Assembly (NCBI GenBank): GCA_910589425.1
Contig: CAJUSZ010000034.1
Coordinates: forward strand, 507-23,388
Direction of reading: 5' to 3'
Origin: an uncultured Muribaculaceae bacterium
GTDB taxonomy: Bacteria > Bacteroidota > Bacteroidia > Bacteroidales > Muribaculaceae
Length of the DNA stretch: 22,882 nt
Under the pieces are notes generated by a model that searched no databases, was not told where the DNA came from, and saw only the letters and a list, made by a program, of their open reading frames with translations. Made by a program: the position numbers and the translations under genes. How positions within the stretch are numbered: the stretch's first letter is position 1; the number at the start of each line of letters is the position of its first letter. Positions 15,411 through 22,882 of this stretch are shown here, piece after piece.

Positions 15411-16864
15411 AACGCGGCTACTTTTTCAAGCACTTTGCAGAGGTGCTTCCAGAATTTCTCTACGGTCGGGATATTAAGTTTCTCATCGGGAGAATGCACT
15501 CCGGTCATTGTGGGTCCGAAGCTTACCATGTCCAGATTGGGATACTTGGCAAGGAACAATCCGCACTCGAGGCCGGCATGGATTGCTTTTATAGCCGGTT
15601 TCACTCCGAAAAGCTCCTCGTAGGCATCTGCCGAAAGCTTCATGATGGTCGATTCCATGTTGGGAGCCCAGCCGGGATAACCGTCGCTATGGCTCACTTC
15701 GGCGCCTGCCAGCAGGAAATGAGCCTCCACCTGACCGGCGATGTCGTTCTTGCGTGATTCAACCGACGAACGCTGCGAGGTAGTGATCTTGATCTTATCA
15801 TCGTCGATCATTTTTACCGCGGCAAGGTTTGTGGAAGTCTCCACAAGGCCGATGATGTCGCGGCTCATGGAGTAGACTCCGTGAGGAGCTGAATAGATAG
15901 CGCGGACAAGAGCCTCGGACGTCTCTGAATCAATGCTGTATTCCGGACGCTCCACATCCTCTATGCTGAATTCCATCGAAGGCTCAACGCCTTTGTATTC
16001 GTTGCGGATCTCCTCGGCGTAGTGTTTCAGCGAACGGCAGAGATCCTCTTTGTGCTGTGCCTGCACTCCGAATACGGCGAATGCCTCGCGGGGAATGGCA
16101 TTGCGGAGATTTCCGCCGTCGAAAGAGCATACTTCCACCGGCCATTTGCGCGAGCATTCCCAGATGAAACGGGCCACGAGCTTGTTGGCATTTCCACGGC
16201 CAAGGTTGATGTCGGAGCCGGAATGTCCTCCGAGCAGTCCGCTGACCGACACTCTCATATAGCTGAAATTCTCAGGAGCCAGGCTCTTGCGGTAGTTGAA
16301 AATTGCGGTAGTGTCTATGCCTCCGGCACATCCCACGAAAATCTCGCCGTCATCTTCCGAGTCGAGATTGATCAGCATAGAGCCGGAAATCATGCCCTCG
16401 CCTAGATTCTGGGCGCCTTCGAGACCGATCTCCTCGTTGATGGTGAAAAGGCATTCCACCGGACCGTGTGTCAGATCCTTGTCGATAAGAACCGCCATAG
16501 CTGCGGCCATGCCGATACCGTTGTCTGCGCCGAGCGTGGTGCCTCTTGCTTTCACCCAGTCGCCGTCGATGTATGTGTCGATCGGATCCTTGAGGAAGTC
16601 ATGCTGCACATCGTTGTTCTTCTCGGCAACCATATCCATGTGTGCCTGAAGAATAACCGTCGGGGCGTTCTCATGCCCTTTGGTCGCAGGCTTTGTCATT
16701 ACCACATTGCCTACTTTGTCTGTGCGTACATCTATATTGTGTTTCTTCGCAAAGTCAAGCAGATACGCACGGATCTGCTCTTCATGGCATGAAGGACGCG
16801 GAACTTTTGTAATCTCGTCGAAGCATTCCCAGACAAGACTGGGCTTAAGGTCTTTTACTTCCAT
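15407..16864 (-). CDS. pepD: Aminoacyl-histidine dipeptidase (M20C, PepD-like), first gene of operon
   Basis: A paralogue of the 13180-14640 product at 485 aa, with the full PepD metal set: His75 and Asp77 in AHMDMVAEK, Asp114 in LGADNGIGMA, Glu144/Glu145 in INEEIGLEGA, Asp168 in NLDSEDDG, and His in IHAGLECGLF. It is cytoplasmic. It is transcribed first from a perfect consensus promoter (16906-16936), with a short leader of about 35 nt. Its TGA stop overlaps the muramidase ATG. Differences from the other copy are spread along the sequence (for example AHMDMV against GHQDMV), so the duplication looks old rather than recent. The two copies probably differ in dipeptide preference; this is inference. 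Confidence 0.95.
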   Translation of the reverse strand: MEVKDLKPSLVWECFDEITKVPRPSCHEEQIRAYLLDFAKKHNIDVRTDKVGNVVMTKPATKGHENAPTVILQAHMDMVAEKNNDVQHDFLKDPIDTYIDGDWVKARGTTLGADNGIGMAAAMAVLIDKDLTHGPVECLFTINEEIGLEGAQNLGEGMISGSMLINLDSEDDGEIFVGCAGGIDTTAIFNYRKSLAPENFSYMRVSVSGLLGGHSGSDINLGRGNANKLVARFIWECSRKWPVEVCSFDGGNLRNAIPREAFAVFGVQAQHKEDLCRSLKHYAEEIRNEYKGVEPSMEFSIEDVERPEYSIDSETSEALVRAIYSAPHGVYSMSRDIIGLVETSTNLAAVKMIDDDKIKITTSQRSSVESRKNDIAGQVEAHFLLAGAEVSHSDGYPGWAPNMESTIMKLSADAYEELFGVKPAIKAIHAGLECGLFLAKYPNLDMVSFGPTMTGVHSPDEKLNIPTVEKFWKHLCKVLEKVAAL

Positions 16865-16905
16865 TGATGATATTGTTTTATTTTCTTGTGTTTCTGTTTA
16901 TGCCC

Positions 16906-16936
16906 CAAAGATAGACATTTTCCGCGACACGGCAAA
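16906..16936 (-). promoter_or_regulatory. Consensus promoter of the pepD operon
   Basis: Minus strand TTTG (16936-16933), 19 nt, TATCTTTG (16913-16906): exact matches to both boxes. It is located 42 nt before the first start codon. Confidence 0.85.
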
Positions 16937-17056
16937 AACTTTCACATTTTTTGCACGACAGTCTGCAATCATGCAGCCGAAGATATTTCGTTGTTCTCCG
17001 GGAAACATCCCCACTGTGTTCATGCCATGCCTTTCCCTCCTGAATGAATGACCACC

Positions 17057-17146
17057 TCTTAACATTTGTTTTTAAACCAGCTCTCAAACTCAACCATTCT
17101 TAACAAACAGTTGTTCTGACATTAATTAACAACCATCGTTCTTAAC
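17057..17146 (+). promoter_or_regulatory. Three TCTTAAC repeats upstream of guaD
   Basis: TCTTAAC occurs at 17057-17063, 17098-17104 and 17140-17146, that is 41 and 42 bp apart, about four turns of B-DNA. The last two share TTCTTAAC. The last copy ends 10 nt before the guaD start codon. No TAnnTTTG promoter box was found here. The repeats may be binding sites or chance in an AT-rich leader. Confidence 0.3.
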
Positions 17147-17156
17147 CACAATTAAA

Positions 17157-18578
17157 ATGAAAAACACACCTTTACCGATCAATCCCGACGGTTCCGCCCT
17201 CAAGGGCATAAGAGGACACGTGCTGACCTACAAGGCCGATCCCTTTCTCAACGATGAAAACGAATGCTATGACTATTATGACGATGGCATGGTAGTAATT
17301 CAGGACGGACATATCTTGAATGTAGGTGCCTACAATGATATAGCACCGCAATACCCCGAACTGACCGACATAGACTCGTACCCCGATGCCGTGATCATGC
17401 CCGGATTTATCGATTGCCACGTTCACTACGTGCAGTCGCCCATGATAGGTTCTTTTGGAGACACTTTGCTCAATTGGCTTAATCAGTATACTTTTCCCAC
17501 CGAAGCAAAATTCAAGGACAAGAAATTCGCCGACGAGGTTGCAAAGATCTTTTTCCGTCAGCTGCTTGAACAGGGCACAACCACAGCCAATGTTTTCTCC
17601 ACAGCATTCGCAGAATCTGTCGATGCATTTTTCGAGGAATCCGAACGATACAATACCCGCATGATCTCAGGAAAGGTGCTGATGGACCGCAATGTGCCTG
17701 ATGCCGTAAAAGACGAGAGTCCCGAAGAATCAATTATCGTCAGCGAGCGCCTGCTTAAAAAATGGCACCATCGCGGCCGCCAGCTCTATGCTGTGATTCC
17801 CCGCTTTGCCCCCACATCCACACCAAAACAGCTCGAACTCGCCGGACAACTCTACCAGAGATATATCGACCAGGGGGTCTATATGCACACCCATCTTGAT
17901 GAAGCTCAGAATGAGATTGACTGGGTAACACAGCTATTCCCTGATCAGCCGAACTACACGGAGGTATACCGCCATTTCGGACTCGTAGACCGCCGTTCGG
18001 TAATGGCCCATTGCTGCATTGTGCGCGAAGAGGAATGGCAGACACTCCACAACTGCCAATGTGGTGTTGCCCATTGTCCCTGCTCCAATCTCTTCCTTGG
18101 CGACGGGCAATTCAAGATGTGGGAAGCCAAGCAGCAGGACCGTCCCGTGAGAGTCGGCATGGGCACCGATGTCGGAGGAGGGACAAACTTCTCGATTCCG
18201 CGGAACCTTGGCGAGGCATACAAAGTGTCGATGCTACAGATGAAGAATATCGATGCCATAAAGGCTTTCTATCTTGCCACCCGAGGCGGAGCAGAGGCTC
18301 TGCATCTTGAGAACACGGTTGGAAGCCTCGCCCCGGGATACGAGGCAGATATCGCGGTCTTCTCCCTCTGTCCGTCGGAATTCGCAGGATGGCGCATGAA
18401 GTTCACAAAGAACATTTTCGAGAAACTGTTCGCACTAATGACCCTCGGTCTCGACAACATGAACATCGCCACCTATGTGGCAGGCAACAAAGTGTTTGAC
18501 CGCAAACGCGGGCAGCAGTACATGTATGCCTCGGAATTTGCGGAAACTGAATATAAACCGTCGCAGAAACAGCGATAA
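17157..18578 (+). CDS. guaD: Guanine deaminase
   Basis: Converts guanine to xanthine and ammonia (purine salvage or breakdown). The 473 residues show the amidohydrolase zinc site: His88 and His90 in PGFIDCHVHYVQ, His246 in MHTHLDEAQNEIDW, His285 in VMAHCCIVREEEW, and Asp338 in GMGTDVGGGTNFS. Guanine deaminase signatures RFAPTSTPKQLELAG and AHCPCSNLFLGDG are also present. Normal length, no signal peptide. It is the first gene of a plus-strand pair; the MFS transporter gene begins 14 nt after its stop, so they are one operon. This points to coordinated uptake and deamination of a purine. Upstream is a 292-nt divergent region shared with the pepD operon. Confidence 0.95.
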   Translation: MKNTPLPINPDGSALKGIRGHVLTYKADPFLNDENECYDYYDDGMVVIQDGHILNVGAYNDIAPQYPELTDIDSYPDAVIMPGFIDCHVHYVQSPMIGSFGDTLLNWLNQYTFPTEAKFKDKKFADEVAKIFFRQLLEQGTTTANVFSTAFAESVDAFFEESERYNTRMISGKVLMDRNVPDAVKDESPEESIIVSERLLKKWHHRGRQLYAVIPRFAPTSTPKQLELAGQLYQRYIDQGVYMHTHLDEAQNEIDWVTQLFPDQPNYTEVYRHFGLVDRRSVMAHCCIVREEEWQTLHNCQCGVAHCPCSNLFLGDGQFKMWEAKQQDRPVRVGMGTDVGGGTNFSIPRNLGEAYKVSMLQMKNIDAIKAFYLATRGGAEALHLENTVGSLAPGYEADIAVFSLCPSEFAGWRMKFTKNIFEKLFALMTLGLDNMNIATYVAGNKVFDRKRGQQYMYASEFAETEYKPSQKQR

Positions 18579-18592
18579 AACGAAGAAACATT

Positions 18593-19828
18593 ATGGCACC
18601 GAAAAACAATCTGCCCGGAACGCGGGCAGCCGAACGCTATCGGCTTGGCGGAGGCATGGCCTGGTGGGTATGGGCACTGGCCACTATATTCGTGATCTAC
18701 CTGTTCAATATCCAGACAATGTTCTCCGATGTGCAGGGCGACATACAAAAGACCCTCAACCTTGATATCAACCATCTCACTCTCATAGCCAGCACATACA
18801 CATGGGCCTTCGCCATCTTCCAGTTCTTCGGCGGAGCGTTTCTGGACTGTTTCGGATCGAGACGCGTGATGATTCCGGCATTCATCTTCGTTACAGCCGG
18901 TGTGTTACTCTATGGAATGGCAGACAGCTATGCAATGATTCTTGTAGCCCAGGTGCTTATGGCTCTCGGATCATGCTGCGGATTCGTCGGCGCCGGCTAC
19001 ATCGGCGGCGTATGGTTCGGAATGGCAGCCTACGGCACAATGTTCGGATACGTGCAGACGCTTTCGTCGGTAGGCTCTGCTGTTCAACAGCCTATAATCG
19101 AGGCTCTGCTCAAACACATGACATACCAGACCCTATTTATCGGCCTGGGATGCCTCGGACTCGTGCTTGTGGTGCTTGCGCTCATCTATATGCGCAATCC
19201 CCAGCCGGTACCCATCACTAAAAACCCCTTCAAGGTAGTCGGCAACAACCTACTCCAGATTTTCAAGAAACCGCAGATGTGGATAGCTGCCGTATGGGGA
19301 GGCATCATATTCGGACTTAACCTCGCTCTGGGCGTAGTGTGGACTCCTGAGATATTCAGTCATTACGGACATCAGTCAGGCTACATCGGCACAGCGCTTC
19401 TCTGGCTCGGCCTTGCGGTCGGATCGTGCTTCTGGCCTCAATGGAGCAACAGGATAGGCAGCCGCAAGATCCCGTCGGTAATAGGGGCGGTAATGATGAT
19501 CGGCGGCCTGATTCTTCTGATCTACGTCGGAATGCCAATGTGGCTGATGGTTGTGATGATGTTCCTCATAGGCATGGGCGCCACAGCCCACATGCTCGCT
19601 TTCAGCGTCGGAGGAGATGTCGCCGGCGGGGCGCTGGTGGGCACATCGAGTGCTTTCCTGAACGGCATAATGTTTATCTTCGGCGGAATACTGCAAAACC
19701 TTCCCTCGTCGATCGAATCAAAAGGCGGGGACTTCCACGCTATGTTCCTCCCTTACATAATTGCGGCGGTGATAGCTCTTATATTCGTATTGATTCAAAA
19801 AGAAACCGCACCGAAAATCAACAGATAA
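18593..19828 (+). CDS. MFS transporter, probable purine-related uptake
   Basis: A 411-residue membrane protein with about 12 hydrophobic segments, typical of the major facilitator superfamily (first segment AWWVWALATIFVIYLFNIQ). The loop between segments 2 and 3 carries a form of the MFS motif A (GGAFLDCFGSRRVM). The charged central loop (MRNPQPVPITKNPFKVVGNN) separates the two six-helix halves. The substrate is not readable from sequence. Being 14 nt behind guanine deaminase suggests guanine, another purine or a nucleoside. I would not assign a named subfamily. A hairpin 22 nt after the stop probably ends the operon. Confidence 0.88.
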   Translation: MAPKNNLPGTRAAERYRLGGGMAWWVWALATIFVIYLFNIQTMFSDVQGDIQKTLNLDINHLTLIASTYTWAFAIFQFFGGAFLDCFGSRRVMIPAFIFVTAGVLLYGMADSYAMILVAQVLMALGSCCGFVGAGYIGGVWFGMAAYGTMFGYVQTLSSVGSAVQQPIIEALLKHMTYQTLFIGLGCLGLVLVVLALIYMRNPQPVPITKNPFKVVGNNLLQIFKKPQMWIAAVWGGIIFGLNLALGVVWTPEIFSHYGHQSGYIGTALLWLGLAVGSCFWPQWSNRIGSRKIPSVIGAVMMIGGLILLIYVGMPMWLMVVMMFLIGMGATAHMLAFSVGGDVAGGALVGTSSAFLNGIMFIFGGILQNLPSSIESKGGDFHAMFLPYIIAAVIALIFVLIQKETAPKINR

Positions 19829-19849
19829 AAAACACTTGCCTTTCATACT

Positions 19850-19883
19850 CATCCCGGCTAAAGTTCTTTCTTTTGCCGGGATG
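19850..19883. terminator. Hairpin after the guaD-MFS operon
   Basis: A perfect 9-bp inverted repeat (19850-19858 with 19875-19883, catcccggc/gccgggatg) has a 16-nt pyrimidine-rich loop. It lies between the MFS stop on the plus strand and the stop of the 19937-20587 gene on the minus strand, so it may serve both. Neither side has an immediate T-run; the minus side has one about 14 nt on. Confidence 0.5.
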
Positions 19884-19936
19884 ATCGCAACTTGTCTGAT
19901 ACGAAGACTTAAAGGCCGCATAGTTTTAATTTCTTA

Positions 19937-20587
19937 TTAATCGGCAACATCTCTCAGTTTGCCGTCAACATAGACTTTGACACCATAGTCATATCCGGTT
20001 TGGGAACGCTTGAATCTTACCACATTTCCATCTACCCCCCAGTAATTATTATACGAATTAAAAGACCCCACACAGCTGATCCAGCCTTTGAGATCATGTA
20101 AGTTTCCCTTGCTCAGATCCACTCCGGATCCACCGAGCTTGAACACGTAGCCATTTATAAATCCATCCGCATCATTGGATATGACGATAATTTCCGGAAT
20201 ATTGTCACTGTCAAAGTCGTGGAGCGAGATGTTGAATGTTATTTCACTCAGATTCTCCGCCCCCACCTCATGAACAAAGACTTGTTCTGAAACGGAACCT
20301 TTGCCGCAGGATTTATTGAACTCTATCCCCCAGGAATTCAGATCTGTGATCAGAAAAATGCTTTCTTCGCTTCCGTCATTATCAATATCCATCGACAATT
20401 GAGCTGAATAATCACCCATACGATAAGCAGCGGATCCGATAAATATTAAATCATCGCCCGGAACAGTTATCTCTTTCACACTTCTCCAGTCTACGACTTC
20501 AGACAGCGCACACTGGTGGGAGAACAAGATCAAAAAGAACACCATCAGGAGATTAGCGCGGCGCGAGAACTTATCAATTACAGTCAT
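19937..20587 (-). CDS. Small secreted protein with DxDxDG-type calcium-loop motifs, function unknown
   Basis: The 216 residues have an N-terminal positively charged stretch and hydrophobic signal (RRANLLMVFFLILFS) that probably leads to export; the cysteine at 26 lacks a proper lipobox. Two FG-GAP/VCBS-like acidic loops are visible: DIDNDGSEE (about 67-75) and DFDSDNIPE (about 124-132), each followed by short hydrophobic strands (SIFLITD, IIVIS). Such loops usually bind calcium in beta-propeller or repeat proteins, but this protein is too short for a full propeller. The region is AT-richer than the operons to its left. A TATTTTTG -7-like box lies about 40 nt before the start. Confidence 0.75.
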   Translation of the reverse strand: MTVIDKFSRRANLLMVFFLILFSHQCALSEVVDWRSVKEITVPGDDLIFIGSAAYRMGDYSAQLSMDIDNDGSEESIFLITDLNSWGIEFNKSCGKGSVSEQVFVHEVGAENLSEITFNISLHDFDSDNIPEIIVISNDADGFINGYVFKLGGSGVDLSKGNLHDLKGWISCVGSFNSYNNYWGVDGNVVRFKRSQTGYDYGVKVYVDGKLRDVAD

Positions 20588-20626
20588 GAGACAAACCTTT
20601 TTACGTTAATCGGAACATTCCGTCCA

Positions 20627-20634
20627 CAAAAATA
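20627..20634 (-). promoter_or_regulatory. Possible -7 box for the 19937-20587 gene
   Basis: TATTTTTG on the minus strand fits TAnnTTTG, but no TTTG-like -33 box was found at the right distance. Confidence 0.3.
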
Positions 20635-20646
20635 CAAATAAATCGT

Positions 20647-20654
20647 TAATTTTG
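20647..20654 (+). promoter_or_regulatory. Possible -7 box for the broken exonuclease-like gene
   Basis: TAATTTTG on the plus strand fits TAnnTTTG. Transcription would begin near 20661, after the in-frame ATG at 20659, which supports the next ATG at 20716 as the real start. No clear -33 box was seen. Confidence 0.4.
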
Positions 20655-20715
20655 CGCATTGAGAATATGTCAGGAATCAAGAAAACAACACCACAACATA
20701 AATACCAAACCATCT

Positions 20716-21921
20716 ATGAAATATTCTGAGAATCCAGATATATATAACTTGGGAGTTATAGACTATATGTTGCTTATGCAGCAACTGTTACACTCCGGCT
20801 ATCAAAAATTCAGATGGGTTTCGGAATTTGCTCCCAACGGGAGTGCTTTCAGATGTCATATAACAACTCAGGACAATATTTTTGCTAATCGTGAACTCGT
20901 TCATCACGATAAAGGATATGTTTGGTCTGTTTCTGCCGGTCGTGATAAAGCAGACGTACACCTTACCCGTTACATAAAAGACCTGTTGGCTGAACTATCC
21001 CCACTTCTTGATAAGGGCAGAGGTCATGATCCGGAATACGTAACTTGGTTTGACCATATCATTGACATGGTTCAATCAGGCAAGGGTCTTCCGCAATTTA
21101 ATGGAGAATATTTCTGCGAACCATTCGGATATATTAAAATTGGCGAAACAAGACACCCGGCTCCTCCCATGTCGCTGCGTCTGATCAGCTGGAATATAGA
21201 CGGAATAAAAGCCCATTTTGACTCGCTGACAAAGATGGTGTCAGAGTATAAGCCTGATATTATATGCCTTCAAAAATATAAGGACAACAAAGGCTCATCC
21301 GATTTTGAATTGCCAGGCTATAGGAGAGACTGCTCACTCGCTTCTTATGCAGGCGTAGCAACCTACACCAAAGAATATTTATCACCGGAACTTATCTCCA
21401 TTGACAATACCCATACGTTAAAGGGACATCTTATTGTTCACAGATTCAGATATCCTGCTTTCACACTGTTCAATACTTACACCCCATTCTCAAACCCGGC
21501 GGTAGATGGAGCAATAAACCATCGCAAATATTTTGACGCTTCGCTATTCAAAATTCTCAGTTCCACACCTGACCGCACAATTCTTTGTGGCGACTTTAAT
21601 ATTGTTCACACATAACGGGATTGTTGGGATGGAAAATACCGACGTAACCAAGCAAACTTCTTCGACTGGGAACGCAAAAATTTCGACTTATTACTAAGCG
21701 AATGTAACCTCATAGACACTTACCGCCATTTCAATTTATTTGGTAAGGATTTCTCTTATTTCTTCAGAAACGATCAAGAAATAAGAGATAAAAACCACGG
21801 CCATAGAATCGATTATTTTCTTGCAAGTCGCAGCTTTGAACCTCAGATAACAAAAGCTGAAATTATAAAAAACATTATTGCAACAACAAATAACCCAATT
21901 CTTCTGGAATTTAGATATTAG
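20716..21921 (+). pseudogene. Fusion of an unknown N-terminal domain with an exonuclease III-like domain, broken by a stop
   Basis: An open frame runs from 20716 to a TAA at 21613-21615, then continues in the same frame to a TAG at 21919-21921, so one nonsense codon splits a protein of about 400 residues. The N-terminal 150 or so residues (YNLGVIDYMLLMQQLLHSGY, then FRCHITTQDNIFANRELVHH) are not recognised. The rest is exonuclease III/endonuclease-exonuclease-phosphatase-like: LRLISWNIDGIKAHF, NTYTPFSN, ILCGDFNIVHT, and after the stop FFDWERKNFDLLLSECNLIDTYRHF and HRIDYFLASR. The stop replaces the Glu expected after the H-T/K position (HxEID). Two other key sites are also changed: the usual LQE metal ligand reads LQK, and the final DHCP-type histidine motif reads TNNPILLEF. 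Both suggest the nuclease was inactive before or alongside the stop. Confidence 0.8.
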
Positions 21922-22065
21922 AGCTTAAACACAATCATGGGGTCAGAGATCAGCAAATCAACGTAACCCATCTGCTGCCTGGCGGCGCGCCGTTGAAAAA
22001 TATTACAATCAATATTCCTTATCTACTATAATACCTACCGAAATTGTCAAACATTTTAAGCAAAG
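21922..22065 (+). other. Possible remnant of a coding sequence
   Basis: This gap after the broken nuclease gene has no intact gene. One frame reads NPSAAWRRAVEKYYNQYSLS ... VKHFKQSY up to a stop at about 22080; a second reads GVRDQQINVTHLLPGG. Both look protein-like, as expected for a decayed C-terminal piece of a lost gene. I cannot name the family. Confidence 0.25.
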
Positions 22066-22587
22066 CTACAGCTCATAGACACCCATCGATATAACGCAAT
22101 TCGCGTTAGAGGGGATACGACGGACAAGAACCGCACTTCTTAAATACGTGAAATTCTCGATTTCACCATCCTCATATTCAGAATCTCTTACACGGTCGTA
22201 TGTTGTATTGAGCTGATAACGCTCATCCCAATTATTGTAACACCAGTCATAATGATACGCAACAATCTCGCCGATAATAAGCTGATATGCGACAATCAGG
22301 GAATAGTCAGAAAAGTTTATGTTTGCACGTATAAAATCATCAGTACTGAAATGCTGATCCACAGGCAACTCATCTATTGAATTTACGATAAATAATCTAC
22401 TCTTGTATCCAGAGAAATCTCTAAGCTCCGACAACTTGACGGGCTTTGACTGCGTATTGAATTGTCTATGAATCGCAAGTGGAGTATATTCAGGCTCCCT
22501 GTCGTTTCTGTTGCACGATGCAGATAAAACAACCAGTAATAATGAAAGAATATTTAAGCTATACTTAATGGAGAATCTACTAATCAT
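22066..22587 (-). CDS. Small predicted lipoprotein, function unknown
   Basis: The 173 residues have a lipoprotein signal (SLNILSLLLVVLSASC) with lipobox SASC and the lipidated Cys at residue 25. The mature part is rich in Tyr, Asn and charged residues (YHYDWCYNNWDERYQLNTTY), with likely beta strands (SRLFIVNSIDELP, YSLIVAYQLI, SAVLVRRIP). No family was recognised. It is convergent with the broken nuclease gene and AT-rich. No clear terminator or promoter was identified; the closest -7-like sequence (AATCTTTG, about 22650) deviates at the first base. Confidence 0.75.
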   Translation of the reverse strand: MISRFSIKYSLNILSLLLVVLSASCNRNDREPEYTPLAIHRQFNTQSKPVKLSELRDFSGYKSRLFIVNSIDELPVDQHFSTDDFIRANINFSDYSLIVAYQLIIGEIVAYHYDWCYNNWDERYQLNTTYDRVRDSEYEDGEIENFTYLRSAVLVRRIPSNANCVISMGVYEL

Positions 22588-22687
22588 GAAATAATAACGG
22601 CATACCCTTACAGATATTGAATTTCCGCCTCAATAATCGCAGCAAAGATTCTATAACCAACATTACTCTGAATCTAAAAAACTTAAA

Positions 22688-22786
22688 GCCTTACCCTCCC
22701 CCGCCTAAATGGCCCTTTGAGGCTCTTCTCTGCCTTAACCTCCCTCCCTGCTAAATGGCCCTTGATGGCTCTTCTCTGCCTTACCC
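22688..22786. repeat. Imperfect tandem repeat of about 45 nt, two and a bit copies
   Basis: Unit one (22688-22731) and unit two (22732-22777) share gcctta.cctccc, then taaatggccctt, then ggctcttctct; a third copy starts at 22778 (gccttaccc) and stops. It sits between the 22066-22587 gene and the rRNA operon terminator. The 267-nt stretch 22588-22854 has no gene. There are no spacers, so it is not a CRISPR. Confidence 0.75.
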
Positions 22787-22798
22787 ATCAGCCAGAGG

Positions 22799-22845
22799 AA
22801 AAAAAAACAGGACGGGCACCCTGACTTTCGTCCGGATGCCCGTCC
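22799..22845 (-). terminator. Terminator of the rRNA operon
   Basis: A perfect 9-bp stem (22810-22818 with 22837-22845) lies directly after the 5S rRNA end. On the minus strand it is followed by a run of nine T (22807-22799). Confidence 0.9.
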
Positions 22846-22854
22846 CTTCCTTTA

Positions 22855-22882
22855 AGGCGGCGATTACCTACTCTTCCGCTTT
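22855..22882 (-). rRNA. 5S rRNA, last bases only
   Basis: On the minus strand the right edge reads AAAGCGGAAGAGTAGGTAAT and then CGCCGCC. This corresponds to the conserved 5S 3' end (…GCGGGAGAGTAGGTCGTCGCC… in other Bacteroidales). The rest lies beyond the window, and the strong terminator just after it fits the end of an rRNA operon. The exact 3' end is estimated. Confidence 0.8.

Noticed and set aside
20659..20715. Upstream in-frame ATG (20659) of the exonuclease-like gene
   Set aside because: It lies at or before the predicted transcription start from the TAATTTTG box and encodes a low-quality stretch before the better start at 20716.
22688..22786. CRISPR-like repeat
   Set aside because: The units are adjacent with no spacers, imperfect, and only two are complete; no cas genes are nearby.

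Overview
The window looks like a chromosomal segment of a gut-type Bacteroidales bacterium, most likely Muribaculaceae-like; that placement is inferred from protein style, not from a search. The support is threefold. Promoters follow the Bacteroidetes pattern (a TTTG-like box, 19-20 nt, then TAnnTTTG). Several secreted proteins end in type IX secretion (T9SS)-like or related C-terminal tails. The glmS, pepD and guaD gene types also fit. Most genes lie on the minus strand.

Left part (1-8099). A cut tRNA-Thr(TGT) lies at the left edge, followed by a complete glmS. Next come three secreted paralogue-like proteins in two transcription units (2491-3795; 5504-6694 with 4101-5480). They share a short C-terminal tail, and two of them share a repeated surface-protein module. 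A small lipoprotein gene and a NYN-domain (PIN-like) nuclease gene follow.

Middle (8100-13080). A 1355-residue T9SS-sorted surface protein carries a sialidase-associated-like N-terminal domain, a right-handed beta-helix, Fn3-like and Ig-like domains, a DUF4465 domain and a T9SS type A sorting domain. Its roughly 450-nt leader contains a cobalamin riboswitch with a recognisable B12 box and core, driven by a Bacteroidetes promoter. This is the most interesting locus in the window. It suggests a corrinoid-regulated, perhaps corrinoid-binding, surface protein standing apart from any btuB gene.

Right-middle (13081-19883). A tightly overlapping minus-strand operon encodes two PepD-type M20 dipeptidases on either side of an exported N-acetylmuramidase, starting from a perfect consensus promoter. 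Divergent from it is a plus-strand pair, guanine deaminase (guaD) and an MFS transporter, which probably imports and deaminates a purine.

Right end (19884-22882). This stretch is AT-richer and looks less settled. It holds a small secreted protein, a fusion of an unknown N-terminal domain to an exonuclease III-like domain (broken by an in-frame stop and missing catalytic residues), a possible gene remnant and a small lipoprotein. A degenerate tandem repeat, the terminator of an rRNA operon and the last bases of 5S rRNA (minus strand) close the window.
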